This document shows positions 1-8,085 of a stretch of DNA of 14,696 bases, one piece after another. The position numbers and the translations under genes are program-made. The DNA is taken from NCBI GenBank assembly GCA_022361095.1, contig JAKSBO010000585.1, forward strand, positions 1 to 14,696, written 5' to 3'. Below the pieces are notes generated by a model. It searched no databases. It saw only the letters and a list, made by a program, of their open reading frames with translations, and was not told where the DNA came from. The stretch is from Desulfobacterales bacterium (GTDB lineage: Bacteria > Desulfobacterota > Desulfobacteria > Desulfobacterales > Desulfobacteraceae). The stretch's first letter is position 1; each line of letters opens with the position of its first letter.

Positions 1-32
1 ATTTCGAGCCTAATGATATAAATTTTGGATAA

Positions 33-373
<341 letters not shown>

Positions 374-374
<1 letters not shown>

Positions 375-384
375 CAGCCACGGG
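374..384 (-). repeat. Inverted end copy of the 93-base repeat
   Basis: ACAGCCACGGG here is the exact reverse complement of CCCGTGGCTGT at 494-504 inside the adjacent repeat array. It starts at the last base of the katG-remnant stop codon. Together with similar inverted ends beside two other copies in this window, it suggests the repeat is bounded by inverted motifs. Confidence 0.5.
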
Positions 385-411
385 TAATCGGGAAAGAGTA
401 AACACGCTTCT

Positions 412-600
412 TTATAAGAAAGTCTGAGTATGGTTGCTCAGACTTTTCACGCTTTGTTGGGGGCTATGCCTGGCAGCAGATATGTCAGGTCAGCCCGTGG
501 CTGTTTATAAGAGATAAGGATAAGTTACTCAGATCTTTTAATCTTTGTTGTTGTGTAGGTCTGTGTGCTGACAGGCCCGGTGGGCCCATAACCGTTAATT
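412..600 (+). repeat. Two tandem units of the 93-base structured repeat
   Basis: Two head-to-tail units begin with TTATAAG at 412 and 505, exactly 93 bases apart. Unit 1 holds stem 1 (419-428 pairing with 437-446, ten perfect pairs plus a G.U closing pair), then TTTGTTG, then stem 2 (GGGCT 461-465 with AGCCC 492-496; CCTG 469-472 with CAGG 486-489), then a CCCGTGGCTGTTTATAAG-type end. Unit 2 keeps stem 2 with different bases (GGTCTGT 558-564 with ACAGGCC 571-577, one wobble) and a much weaker stem 1. The reverse complement of this region aligns almost base for base with 12173-12364. It fills the gap between the katG remnant and the porin promoter, in the same sense as both genes. Confidence 0.8.
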
Positions 601-621
601 CTACATACAGAAACAAAAGGG

Positions 622-691
622 TTGACAAAATTCTAACAATCATCGTAGGACTCTGAACCAATCAGGTTTTGTTGTATATTTGTAATATACA
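622..691 (+). promoter_or_regulatory. Putative porin promoter region and palindrome
   Basis: A perfect TTGACA lies at 622-627, with only a poor -10 candidate (TAGGAC at 646-651, 18-base spacer). Downstream, TGTATATT (673-680) and AATATACA (684-691) form a perfect 8-base inverted repeat with a 3-base spacer, ending 18 bases before the porin start codon. The palindrome could be an operator or a hairpin in the leader; TATATT within it could also serve as a -10. The regulator is not identifiable from the sequence. Confidence 0.4.
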
Positions 692-709
692 CTTAAAAGG
701 GAGAAAAAG

Positions 710-1747
710 ATGAAAAAGGTTATTGTGGTTTTGGCGGCTATTGTTTTAATGGCAGGTTCAGCCTATGCCTCGGAGTGGAATTTTTATGGAAGTGCGAGGG
801 TAACCACCTTTTGGACTAATACCGATGAATCTGGACCTGACGGAGATACACAATATTCCGAAGGTCTTCAGAGCAACGCCCGTATCGGTGCAAATGTTAA
901 GGTTTCCGACGAACTGGTCGGACGTTTTGAATATGGTGCTTCCGGTGGAAACGCCAACATCCGGTTGCTCTATGGTGAATGGGATTTTGGTGCCGGTAAA
1001 TTACTTGTGGGACAGGATTACGGGCCTCTAACCTGGATCTGGTCAAACCAGGTCTATGGCGATGATAATGACCTGCTGAGACATGGTTCTCTCTATTCCC
1101 ACCGTCACCCTCAGATCCGTCTGACTTTTGGTGGCTTTAAGATTGCTTTTATTAACCCGGACGACACTGTAAACAACGATGGTGCCGCCTTTGGCGGAAC
1201 GACTCAAGTTGTTATGCCTGCCATTGAATTGAGTTACGCCCTTGACCTTGACGTGATTAAGCTGGACTTCGGTGCGGGCTACAGCACCTTTGAAGCCACA
1301 ATTGGCGGAGACGAAGAGGATATTGATACCTACGTACTGGCTTTAGGCGCGCGGTTTGACAAAGCGGGTTTCTTCATGAAAGGCAATGTCTACTATGGCG
1401 AGAATGTCGGCAACCTGCTCTGGGTTTCGGTTGACGGCACCACGGCCCCGGATGACGGCTTTGCAGAATATGCCGGCGGAGAATTTCTTGACAATGAATG
1501 TCTCGGCTTCATGCTGGTTGCCGGGTATAAAATCAATGACATGTTTACTGTTGAAGCAGGTTACGGATTTACACAGACAGAGCTTGATGACAACGATGAT
1601 GATGAATCCGCTACATACTACATTAACACTACCATCAATCTGGCCCCCGGCGTGTTTGTTGTGCCTGAAGTTGGTTTCTTTGACGGCAAAGAAAGCGGCG
1701 ACACAGAAGTTTTTTACTACGGCATGAAATGGCAGATCAACTTCTAA
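710..1747 (+). CDS. Outer-membrane porin-like beta-barrel protein
   Basis: The 345-residue protein starts with a classic signal peptide: MKK, a hydrophobic core, and GSAYA before a likely cut after residue 20. The mature part is rich in alternating aromatic and polar residues (YGSARVTTFW, IRLLYGEWDF, YYGMKWQINF) and ends in phenylalanine, the usual C-terminal signal for outer-membrane barrel assembly. Acidic loops such as DDNDDDES are typical of exposed porin loops. It probably acts as a trimeric or monomeric general diffusion porin; the substrate cannot be read from the sequence. GGGAG lies six bases before the ATG and supports this start. The gene stands alone, preceded by the repeat array and a palindrome, and no partner gene is apparent. 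Porins of this kind are common in Desulfobacteraceae. Confidence is high for an outer-membrane barrel and moderate for the porin function. Confidence 0.85.
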   Translation: MKKVIVVLAAIVLMAGSAYASEWNFYGSARVTTFWTNTDESGPDGDTQYSEGLQSNARIGANVKVSDELVGRFEYGASGGNANIRLLYGEWDFGAGKLLVGQDYGPLTWIWSNQVYGDDNDLLRHGSLYSHRHPQIRLTFGGFKIAFINPDDTVNNDGAAFGGTTQVVMPAIELSYALDLDVIKLDFGAGYSTFEATIGGDEEDIDTYVLALGARFDKAGFFMKGNVYYGENVGNLLWVSVDGTTAPDDGFAEYAGGEFLDNECLGFMLVAGYKINDMFTVEAGYGFTQTELDDNDDDESATYYINTTINLAPGVFVVPEVGFFDGKESGDTEVFYYGMKWQINF

Positions 1748-1870
1748 TGAGTTGACCATTAAATTGGATACGACAAAACCTGAAGGGTTCCGGGTCTTTC
1801 GTTTATAAAGATATATTGCGGTTATATACAAAATACCATCTGTCAAAGATTGCCAATTATTTTTGCGATT

Positions 1871-1990
1871 TTGGAAAGGAAGCCGGGAAACCCATCTTTC
1901 TTTAATGAAAGAGCGGAAGCGTCATCTTCATTGTGTCAAGGTTACGGCTGCAGCGAAATCTTGTCAATTAAAGAAGATGGCGCTTTTTTA
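1871..1990 (+). ncRNA. Candidate small RNA or structured 3' UTR
   Basis: This gap of almost 400 bases between the porin and the next gene has no plausible coding frame on the plus strand. From 1871 it reads GGAAAGGAAGCCGGG, then a perfect 6-pair hairpin (TCTTTC 1895-1900 with GAAAGA 1907-1912), then a second GCGGAAGC motif leading into a large terminator hairpin (1919-1983). A consensus-like promoter for the following gene lies beyond the terminator, so this RNA is not that gene's leader. It is either the porin mRNA tail or a separate small RNA. It matches no riboswitch consensus I can recall. The rest of the gap (1748-1870) is AT-rich and I see nothing firm in it. Confidence 0.3.
1919..1990 (+). 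terminator. Rho-independent terminator with large loop
   Basis: The stem GCGTCATCTTC (1919-1929) pairs with GAAGATGGCGC (1973-1983): eleven pairs including one G.U. Six T residues follow at once (1984-1989). Inside the 43-base loop, CAAG 1937-1940 pairs with CTTG 1960-1963, so the hairpin is long and branched or extended. It would end transcripts from the porin or from a small RNA starting near 1870. Confidence 0.75.
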
Positions 1991-2065
1991 TTTGTGATCT
2001 GTTCCGGATCGTAATTAATCGTCAGATTGCATGAAATTTTCTGCCTGGGTGCGGGTTCTTTTGGC

Positions 2066-2093
2066 TTGACACTCACAGGCACAGGTTTATATG
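2066..2093 (+). promoter_or_regulatory. Sigma-70-like promoter
   Basis: A perfect TTGACA at 2066-2071 and TATATG at 2088-2093 are separated by 16 bases. They lie about 50 bases before the start of the small gene at 2144 and downstream of a strong terminator, so they most likely drive that gene. Confidence 0.55.
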
Positions 2094-2143
2094 CTTTTGG
2101 GAGGGGAATCCAGTCACCAGATATTTAATCAAGGAGCGTTTGT

Positions 2144-2482
2144 ATGGAATTAAAAAAATTTCTTGAACTTAAAGATGCCTTTGAACTGAAAAAATATGTC
2201 AGAAACATGGACTTTGATAAGAAGAACTGCTGCTCGTTCTATGGATCACCCAAAAAACATCCATATGGAAAAGAGCGTGTTATTCTGGTGGCAGACCCAT
2301 TTGGCGAGCACACCTTTTACTATGATTTTAAATTGAAAGACATTCTGTCAATAGAGGAGCAGCCCCGCATTACAAGTCCTTCAGGGGATTCTATCTCCAT
2401 GGTCCGGCTCTGGGTAAAAAACGGCAGTATCGGACTGCAGTGCACCCCCTTTGCCGTGGGACGGACATTGGGAATGGATTAA
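2144..2482 (+). CDS. Small conserved protein of uncertain function
   Basis: The 112-residue protein has no signal peptide or membrane segment. Its N-terminal 25 residues look helical (MELKKFLELKDAFELKKYV). The middle has a recognisable block, SPKKHPYGKERVILVADPF then HTFYYDF, and the end has MVRLWVKNGSIGLQCTPF. From memory, deltaproteobacterial proteins of this size and pattern carry the database name 'inorganic pyrophosphatase Ppa'. I cannot verify this, and I do not see the canonical acidic metal-binding motif of family I pyrophosphatase, so I assign no function. AAGGAG sits eight bases before the ATG and the upstream promoter is good, so expression is well supported. A repeat hairpin begins three bases after the stop and may act as a terminator. 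Confidence 0.75.
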   Translation: MELKKFLELKDAFELKKYVRNMDFDKKNCCSFYGSPKKHPYGKERVILVADPFGEHTFYYDFKLKDILSIEEQPRITSPSGDSISMVRLWVKNGSIGLQCTPFAVGRTLGMD

Positions 2483-2485
2483 GCG

Positions 2486-2528
2486 CCTGGGTCTTGATAG
2501 ACCCGGCCGGTCCATGGCCGTTAGTATA
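2486..2528 (+). repeat. Partial copy of the structured repeat
   Basis: A perfect hairpin, GGGTCT (2489-2494) with AGACCC (2499-2504) and loop TGAT, is followed by the repeat's end motif in the form GGTCCATGGCCGTTAGTATA. It has the stem 2 half and tail of the unit but lacks the stem 1 half. It starts just after the stop codon at 2480-2482 and has the same sense as the flanking genes, so it may also help end transcription. Confidence 0.5.
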
Positions 2529-2548
2529 CCTAAACAAAAATACTGTCA

Positions 2549-2577
2549 TTGACATTTAATACAAAGAACGGCAGGAT
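2549..2577 (+). promoter_or_regulatory. Possible tdh promoter
   Basis: A perfect TTGACA at 2549-2554 is followed 17 bases later by the poor -10 hexamer CAGGAT (2572-2577). It is placed correctly for tdh and kbl, but the -10 makes it tentative. Confidence 0.25.
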
Positions 2578-2612
2578 GTAAGAAAACCTTTACGAAAAGG
2601 ATTTTTCCCATC

Positions 2613-3662
2613 ATGACTTCATCTATTCCCGCTACCATGAAAGCCCTGGTAAAGGCCTGGCCGAAAAAAGGACTCTGGCTGCAAGAGGTACCGGTTCCCG
2701 GTATAAATCACAATGAAGTGCTTATTAAAATTTTGAAGACAGCCATCTGCGGCACGGATGTTCACATATACAACTGGGATCAATGGGCCCGGCAAAACAT
2801 TCCCGTGCCCATGCACATTGGACACGAATTTGTGGGGCAAGTCGTTGCTGTGGGGTCCCATGTGAAGGATTGCAAGCCCGGGGATCTGGTCTCCGGGGAA
2901 GGACATATCATCTGCGGCCATTGCCGGAACTGCCTTGCCGGGCGGCGTCACCTGTGCCGGAATACAAAAGGCGTGGGGGTCAACCAGCCCGGTGCCTTTG
3001 CCCAGTATCTATCCATCCCGGTGACCAATGTGTGGTTTTGTGACAGGAAAATTCCCTTGGACGTTCTTGCTTGTTTTGACCCTCTGGGAAATGCTGTTCA
3101 TACGGCATTGACCTTTGACGTTCTTGGCGAGGATGTGCTGATCACAGGTGCAGGTCCCATAGGATGCATGGCTGCGGCCATCTCAAAACACGCCGGGGCA
3201 AGAAACATTGTTGTCACGGACATTAACGATTTTCGTCTGGGGCTTGCCGAAAAGTCCGGGGCCACCCGGATCGTAAATCCGAAAACAGAACACCTGCCCC
3301 AGGTTCAAAAGGAGCTTGGTATGAAAGAGGGGTTTGACGTGGCCATGGAAATGTCCGGAAGCCCTGCCGCGCTTGACCTTATTCTGGATAACATGTTTCA
3401 TGGCGGTAAAATCGCTCTTTTGGGCATTCTGCCCGACCAAATCCCCATGGACTGGAATAAAGTGATCTTTAACATGTTTACCATAAAAGGGATATATGGT
3501 CGGCAGATGTTTGAAACATGGTATAAAATGACGGCCATGGTTCAAAGCGGCCTTGATATCTCCCCGTTGATCACCCACAGGTTCCACTATACTGAATTCC
3601 AAAAAGGATTTGATGTTATGCGGTCCAAAAATTCAGGAAAGGTGATTCTTGATTGGGATTGA
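2613..3662 (+). CDS. tdh: L-threonine 3-dehydrogenase
   Basis: This zinc-dependent medium-chain dehydrogenase oxidises L-threonine to 2-amino-3-ketobutyrate with NAD+. The match to Escherichia coli Tdh runs the whole length. Catalytic zinc ligands are Cys46, His71 and Glu72. Structural zinc cysteines are 101, 104, 107 and 115, within [11 protein letters not shown]. The nucleotide-binding turn GAGPIG is at 179-184, followed by VVTDIND, and the family end ITHRF...GFDVMRS...GKVILDWD is present. Residue numbers run eight ahead of the E. coli protein because of an extra MTSSIPAT. The ATG at codon 9 (2637) would match E. coli exactly but has no ribosome site, whereas AAAAGGA precedes 2613 at a rather long distance, so I keep 2613 with moderate certainty. 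The next gene, kbl, follows after 63 bases and completes the pathway, so the two are likely one transcript. Confidence 0.96.
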   Translation: MTSSIPATMKALVKAWPKKGLWLQEVPVPGINHNEVLIKILKTAICGTDVHIYNWDQWARQNIPVPMHIGHEFVGQVVAVGSHVKDCKPGDLVSGEGHIICGHCRNCLAGRRHLCRNTKGVGVNQPGAFAQYLSIPVTNVWFCDRKIPLDVLACFDPLGNAVHTALTFDVLGEDVLITGAGPIGCMAAAISKHAGARNIVVTDINDFRLGLAEKSGATRIVNPKTEHLPQVQKELGMKEGFDVAMEMSGSPAALDLILDNMFHGGKIALLGILPDQIPMDWNKVIFNMFTIKGIYGRQMFETWYKMTAMVQSGLDISPLITHRFHYTEFQKGFDVMRSKNSGKVILDWD

Positions 3663-3725
3663 ATGGCTTGCCCCTTTTTAAGGTGCATTATAGTGGAATA
3701 AGAATTTTTAAAATAGGGTCTTGAT

Positions 3726-4958
3726 ATGACGACAAACAAACTGGACAAAAGTCTTCGGACTGAACTTGCAGCGCTGGCCGCCGAAGGCAGGGCAAAAGCC
3801 CCTGAAAGGGTTATCACTGAATTTATTCCCCCAAAAAACGGTTCAGGCCCAAGATACCGGCTCCAGGGATCAGGCAAAGAATATATCCGTCTCAATTCAA
3901 ATTCCTATCTCTCTTTATCCGTCCATCCGGGCCTGATTCAGGCTGCGGACAAAGCCACCCGGGAATTTGGCGTGGGTCCCGGTGCGGTACGGTTTATAGA
4001 CGGTACATTTTGTTACCACGCGGCTTTGGAAAAACGAATTGCCGAATTTGTCGGCATGCCCTGTGCCAAAATCTTCAACTCGGCATATACATCCAATTGT
4101 GGTTTGGCTTTGTCCATCTCCAATGCCAAAACATACTGGATTGGGGATCAACTCAACCACAACTCAATTATCCGGGCCATGCGCATTTCAAATATTCCAT
4201 CCGGGAACAAGGGCATTTTCAAGCATAACGATATGGACGACCTGAAACGCTGCCTTGACGAAGCTGGCCCGGACATTGAACGTGTGGTGGTTATTTTTGA
4301 CGGAATTTTTTCCATGCGCGGCGATTTTGCCCCGATTGACGAAATTCTTGACATCTGCAGGCCCTATGAAGACAAGTTCAGAGACGGGGTTATAACTGTT
4401 GTGGATGATTCGCACGGGATTGGCGCCTATGGCGCAACAGGCCGGGGAACCAGCGAGTTTACAGGTGGCAGACCCGACGTCATTGTGGGTACTTTCGGCA
4501 AAGCCTTCGGGGTTAACGGCGGATTTATCGCAGCAAGTGAAACCATAATTGAAGCGATTCGCCAAAAGGCAGATACCTATATCTATACAAATCCCTTAAG
4601 TGTTGCAGACTGTGCTGCTGCCCTGGCGGCCATTGATATCTGTGACAGTGATCAGGGGCTGGATCTCCTGGATCACTTAGGCGCTGTAACCACAGCGTTC
4701 CGCGACGGCCTTAAGCGTATGGCCCTTGAATCGATTGACGGACCCCATCCCGTAGTGCCGCTCATGGTCAGGGATACCGACAGAACCCATGAACTGGTTA
4801 ATTTTCTATACGAAAACGGCGTGCTGGTCGTGGGTTTAACCTTTCCGGTTGTTCCCAGGGGAGATGAATCCATACGGTTTCAAATCAACGCCTGCCACAC
4901 CCATGCTGATATTGACTATGTCCTGGGACAGATCCGGTCTTTTAACAGTTCTTTCTAG
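3726..4958 (+). CDS. kbl: 2-amino-3-ketobutyrate CoA ligase (glycine C-acetyltransferase)
   Basis: This is a PLP-dependent alpha-oxoamine synthase of 410 residues. It cleaves 2-amino-3-ketobutyrate with CoA to give glycine and acetyl-CoA, taking the product of the adjacent Tdh. Visible marks are NSNSYLSLSVHPGL near residue 60, GAVRFIDGT, DQLNHNSIIRAMR, FDGIFSMRGDFAP, the PLP-stacking and ring-contact segment VVDDSHGIGAYG (226-237), and the Schiff-base lysine Lys259 in GTFGKAFG. The last third has FPVVPRGDESIRFQINACHT, close to Kbl. The protein is slightly longer than E. coli Kbl (398) and the similarity is moderate, so another oxoamine synthase (BioF-like or an autoinducer-type synthase) is possible on sequence alone; the tdh neighbour makes Kbl by far the likeliest. 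The ribosome site is weak (AGGG nine bases upstream). Its TAG stop lies inside the CTAG shared with the opposing gene. Confidence 0.88.
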   Translation: MTTNKLDKSLRTELAALAAEGRAKAPERVITEFIPPKNGSGPRYRLQGSGKEYIRLNSNSYLSLSVHPGLIQAADKATREFGVGPGAVRFIDGTFCYHAALEKRIAEFVGMPCAKIFNSAYTSNCGLALSISNAKTYWIGDQLNHNSIIRAMRISNIPSGNKGIFKHNDMDDLKRCLDEAGPDIERVVVIFDGIFSMRGDFAPIDEILDICRPYEDKFRDGVITVVDDSHGIGAYGATGRGTSEFTGGRPDVIVGTFGKAFGVNGGFIAASETIIEAIRQKADTYIYTNPLSVADCAAALAAIDICDSDQGLDLLDHLGAVTTAFRDGLKRMALESIDGPHPVVPLMVRDTDRTHELVNFLYENGVLVVGLTFPVVPRGDESIRFQINACHTHADIDYVLGQIRSFNSSF

Positions 4959-5923
4959 TTGATCAGGGTACTTGGCGGCTGTGACCTGTCTGAATCGGAG
5001 GTTTTGGAAAGACAGCCGATGGCGTCTTTGCTGGTTTCCTTTATTCTGAACATCAGTTGATCGGCCAGCTTGAGCAAGGCTCTTGCCTCAGTTGCATCGT
5101 CAGGAAAAGCTGCGATGCCGAAGCTTGCACTCAGTTGCACGTCACACCCCTTGTTTTTCAGGTATTTGGTCGCTTTCATCCGGGTTCGGATGGTTTCAGT
5201 GGTTTTTATTGCCTGGTCCTTGTCAAATCCAGGCAATACAATGACGAATTCATCCCCGCCATACGCCACCCCATAGCATGGCTCTGAAATTGATTCCATG
5301 ATGGTTTCGGCGATTTCCCGCAGTGCCCGGCTGCCGTTTAGATGCCCGCAAGTATCCACAACATATTTGAAATTGTCAATATCCATAAACAGCAGTGCAA
5401 AGGATCTGTTTTCAGCTTTACTGCTTTCAACCAACTGGTACAAGGCATCGTAAAGATAGCGCGTATTGTAAAGCCCGGTTAAGTCGTCATGAATCGTTAA
5501 ATGTTCCAGTCTTGCATTAATTCGTTTCATTTCCTTTCGCGAATGGGCCAGCTCAAGCTGTGTTTTTACGCGCACCAGCAATTCGGTCACATTAAACGGT
5601 TTCCCGATGTAGTCCACCGCACCGGCCTGGAATCCCTCCACAATACTTTTTCCATCGGTCTTTGCCGTCAGGAAAATGATGGGAATATCTTTTGTATCGG
5701 GTTTATCTTTAAGTTGCCGGCAGACTTCGAAACCGTCCATTTCCGGCATCATAACGTCCAGAAGGATCAGGTCCGGCGGTTCTTTGTCAATGCGTGCCAA
5801 AGCCGATTTACCATCCATGGCGATACTTACCTCATACTGAATTCCTAAAACCGTGGAAAGAATATCGATATTTTCCTGGATGTCATCTACCACCATTACC
5901 GTAAATTTTTTATCGTTATTCAC
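4955..5923 (-). CDS. Response regulator with GGDEF output (probable diguanylate cyclase)
   Basis: The 322-residue cytoplasmic protein has a receiver domain at about 8-125 and a GGDEF domain at about 145-305. The receiver is canonical: VVDD at 11-14, phospho-acceptor Asp56 in LLDVMMP, Thr86 in FLTAK and Lys108 in IGKPF. The cyclase has DDLTGLYN, the metal-binding MDIDNF (Asp181, Asp183) and an intact GGDEF at 222-226, so it should make cyclic di-GMP when phosphorylated. It lacks the RxxD inhibitory site five residues before GGDEF. The usual GHxxGD is GHLNGS, which may weaken activity. No kinase gene is nearby. It starts at GTG (5921-5923) behind AAAGG. The region just upstream is a repeat array in the same sense. 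The gene converges on kbl with both stops in one CTAG. Confidence 0.92.
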   Translation of the reverse strand: MNNDKKFTVMVVDDIQENIDILSTVLGIQYEVSIAMDGKSALARIDKEPPDLILLDVMMPEMDGFEVCRQLKDKPDTKDIPIIFLTAKTDGKSIVEGFQAGAVDYIGKPFNVTELLVRVKTQLELAHSRKEMKRINARLEHLTIHDDLTGLYNTRYLYDALYQLVESSKAENRSFALLFMDIDNFKYVVDTCGHLNGSRALREIAETIMESISEPCYGVAYGGDEFVIVLPGFDKDQAIKTTETIRTRMKATKYLKNKGCDVQLSASFGIAAFPDDATEARALLKLADQLMFRIKETSKDAIGCLSKTSDSDRSQPPSTLIN

Positions 5924-5951
5924 AGGAATTTACCTTTCTGGTTAGATTAGA

Positions 5952-6115
5952 AATAACAGCTATGAGCTGCCCGGGCCTATTAATTCCCGGACTCAACCCA
6001 TAACGAAACGAGATGTCAATTTTGTAACGTATTGAAACTTTATTATAAACAGCCGTGGGCTGCCTTGATCTATCAATGCTGAGATTAGCTTACAACTGAT
6101 GTTGAACAATCCGTG
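5952..6115 (-). repeat. Two tandem units of the 93-base structured repeat, one degenerate
   Basis: On the minus strand, two units are spaced 93 bases apart (end motifs centred at 6055 and 5962). The downstream unit keeps stem 1 as TCAAT/ATTGA (6016-6035) and stem 2 as CCGGG/CCCGG (5971-5975 with 5986-5990), extended by a GAGT/GCTC arm that pairs only with a G.U in minus-strand RNA. The upstream unit is decayed but keeps the motif ACAGCCGTGGGCTGCC and a TTGA/TCAA core. The array ends 28 bases before the GTG start of the receiver-GGDEF gene, so it likely lies in its leader. Confidence 0.7.
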
Positions 6116-6220
6116 GAGATTACACAAATTCATTTCTAAAAATAAGGAACTGTCAATAGAATGGAATAGAACCCCCTACTTTGTCAAGTAAATATATGAA
6201 ATATTTATAATTTTCAATCT

Positions 6221-6240
6221 CGGCCCATGGCTGTTATAAA
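6221..6240 (+). repeat. Inverted end motif of the repeat
   Basis: CGGCCCATGGCTGTTATAAA is the repeat's tail, in inverted orientation to the array at 5952-6115 (whose end reads TAACAGCTATGAGCTG on the plus strand). The two form imperfect terminal inverted repeats about 290 bases apart. It lies 28 bases past the selO stop codon. The sequence between (6116-6220) is AT-rich and holds two minus-strand TTGACA hexamers (6182-6187 and 6151-6156) that could be -35 elements for the GGDEF gene, but no good -10 is evident. Confidence 0.5.
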
Positions 6241-6268
6241 AAAGGTTCAATCAGTGATAAATGTCATG

Positions 6269-7768
6269 TCACGTGCCGCAAAAGGTCCGGGTGACCCGTT
6301 CTGCCTTGGCAGGTGCCTGGGCGTAGTCTGTAAATTCCGGCTGTTGGGTAAACGGTTTTTCAAAAAGTGCAGCCAGCAGGTGTACTTGAGTGAAATCTTT
6401 TTTGATTTCCGCATCCTCAATAGCCTTTTGAATCCGGTGATTTCTTGGAATGAAAAGGGGATTAACCCGGTTCATTCCTTCACGGATGACTTCAGGACTG
6501 TTCTCTTCAGCAAGCCGCCGCTGCCATGATTTAAGCCAGGCTGCAACGGCATCCGGTGCATTGAAAAGTCTTTGAAATTGCATTGTCATATTTGAATTTT
6601 GCCTGACATGATCTGCAAGATATCGAAACGTCAGGGTAAAATCAGCTTTTTGGGTTTCCATCAGGGCAAGTAGTTCCCCAAGCAGGGAAACATCCTGGTC
6701 CCATGGGCGTTCTATGCCGATTTTTTTGAGCATGCCGATCTTTTGGGCGTTAAGGAATTCCTGCTCAAACTCGGCCAGGACAGCATCAATCACATCCATT
6801 GCCTCTTCATTGGTTTTTCCTAAAAGCGATTGTAAACATATGCCAAGGCAATGCAGGTTCCACTTCATGATCGCGCTTTGGTTGGTATACCGGTATCGTC
6901 CCATGGTATCAATGGAACTGAAGACCATGTTCGGATCATAATAATCCATAAAAGCACACGGGCCATAATCAATCGTCTCCCCGGAAATTGAGGTGTTATC
7001 CGTATTCATGACACCGTGAATAAATCCAAGCTGCATCCATTTGGCTATAAGCTGTGCCTGCCTTAGTGCAACTGCCGAAAAAAATTGGTGATAACAATCC
7101 TTTTTTTCAAAAATTTCAGGATAATGCCGGGTGATCACATAATCGGCAAGCATGCGTATTGCCGCCTCATCTCCCCGGGCGGCAAAATATTCGAAACTGC
7201 CCACGCGGACTAATCCTGGTGCAACGCGGGTCATGACCCCTCCCGGGTGAATGCCGTCCGGGCGTAGAATTTTCTCTTTTGTGGAGACAATGGCCAGGGC
7301 CCTGGTGGTGGGCACCCCTAATCCATGCATGGCCTCACTGACAAGGTATTCACGGATCACCGGCCCCAAGGGAGACTTGCCGTCTCCGCCTCGTGAAAAC
7401 CGGGTCCGGCCCGAACCTTTGAGCTGAACATTCAAACGTTTTCCGTCCGGGGTACTTTTTTCTCCGAGCAAAATGGCACGGCCGTCACCAAGCAGCGGAA
7501 CAAAGTTGCCGAATTGATGCCCGGCATAGGCCATGGCAATAGGTTCGGCATCTGAAAAAACAAGATTGCCTGCCAGGCAATCTGCAAGTCCCGGCGTCTC
7601 TTTGGTAAAATTAAACCCCATATCCCGGCCCAGTTTTTGGTTATATTTTTCCAATACAGCCCCGTGTACGGATTCAGGCATCGCTGCGTCATAAAATTTT
7701 TGTGGAAGCGCCGCAAAACTGTTTTCAAAACCGGCTTTAAGTGCTGACACGGCAGTTGTCTTTTTCAT
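6269..7768 (-). CDS. selO: Protein adenylyltransferase SelO (YdiU/UPF0061 family)
   Basis: SelO is a kinase-fold enzyme that binds ATP in a flipped pose and transfers AMP to protein hydroxyls; bacterial forms act in redox stress. This 499-residue protein has the family blocks: MAYAGHQFGNFVPLLGDGRA (79-98), the nucleotide-binding QLKGSGRTRFSRGGDG (115-130), GPVIREYLVSEAMH, VASR-like MTRVAP, the metal and catalytic loop HGVMNTDNTSI (251-261), and IDYGPCAFMD with the DYG metal motif at 267-269. The C-terminus ends FCGT, placing a Cys third from the end where many SelO proteins carry Sec or Cys. The TGA after it is a plain stop as far as I can tell. The start at 7768 has GAGGAG seven bases upstream; an in-frame ATG at 7819 lacks a ribosome site. 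It is transcribed alone, divergent from ychJ. Confidence 0.93.
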   Translation of the reverse strand: MKKTTAVSALKAGFENSFAALPQKFYDAAMPESVHGAVLEKYNQKLGRDMGFNFTKETPGLADCLAGNLVFSDAEPIAMAYAGHQFGNFVPLLGDGRAILLGEKSTPDGKRLNVQLKGSGRTRFSRGGDGKSPLGPVIREYLVSEAMHGLGVPTTRALAIVSTKEKILRPDGIHPGGVMTRVAPGLVRVGSFEYFAARGDEAAIRMLADYVITRHYPEIFEKKDCYHQFFSAVALRQAQLIAKWMQLGFIHGVMNTDNTSISGETIDYGPCAFMDYYDPNMVFSSIDTMGRYRYTNQSAIMKWNLHCLGICLQSLLGKTNEEAMDVIDAVLAEFEQEFLNAQKIGMLKKIGIERPWDQDVSLLGELLALMETQKADFTLTFRYLADHVRQNSNMTMQFQRLFNAPDAVAAWLKSWQRRLAEENSPEVIREGMNRVNPLFIPRNHRIQKAIEDAEIKKDFTQVHLLAALFEKPFTQQPEFTDYAQAPAKAERVTRTFCGT

Positions 7769-8085
7769 ATATGCGCTCCTCTTTTTCCTGTAATAAAGGC
7801 CATTTTGGCAATATTTCATTTATCCCTAATGATAATGCCGAATATGAAGAAGTCATTAATAATGATTGTTTCTTTTACATATAAGGTAGGATTGCAGCCA
7901 TGCGCTGGATTCCCACTTTATATTTTCAGATACCGGCTCTGATGCGAACAACGCGGCCCTGGCTAAGAAAGCACAAATTCAATGCCGTTTGTAAGAAAAA
8001 TGCATTATGAATGTTGCCGGACTGCGGCGCATGTGATATTTCCCATGGATTCAAACTAACTGATTTCCATGGAGGAAATGAAAAT
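7769..8085. other. Divergent intergenic region, selO / ychJ
   Basis: These 317 bases separate the start codons of two divergent genes and must hold both promoters. I see no -35/-10 pair that stands out on either strand. AATGATAATG (7828-7837) and ATTAATAATGATTG (7855-7868) resemble half of a Fur box but match the 19-base consensus poorly. CCATGG occurs twice near 8043 and 8069, the second just before the ychJ ribosome site. Nothing else is recognisable. Confidence 0.5.

Noticed and set aside
412..600. CRISPR array
   Set aside because: The tandem units are wholly repeated with no short repeat plus unique spacer pattern, and no cas genes are present.
1771..1810. Degenerate copy of the repeat after the porin
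   Set aside because: GACAAAACCTGAAGG...CTTTCGTTTATAAAG looks like the antisense of the stem 1 half, but its wobble pairs favour the wrong strand and stem 2 is missing. It may be just a weak hairpin.
1871..1990. c-di-GMP (GEMM) or cobalamin riboswitch
   Set aside because: The required core motifs (GACGCAAAGCC-like, or GCCACTG-like) are absent, and the following gene has a promoter beyond the terminator.
6257..6275. Selenocysteine read-through at the selO stop TGA
   Set aside because: The family's C-terminal Sec/Cys position is already filled by a TGC cysteine, and the frame after TGA closes within a few codons.
7769..7819. Longer start for selO at 7819
   Set aside because: No ribosome site there; GAGGAG supports 7768.
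7826..7870. Fur boxes in the selO/ychJ gap
   Set aside because: Only about half of the 19-base consensus is matched at either site.
8011..8085. Longer start for ychJ at 8011
   Set aside because: It adds residues with no family match, and GGAGG supports 8086.
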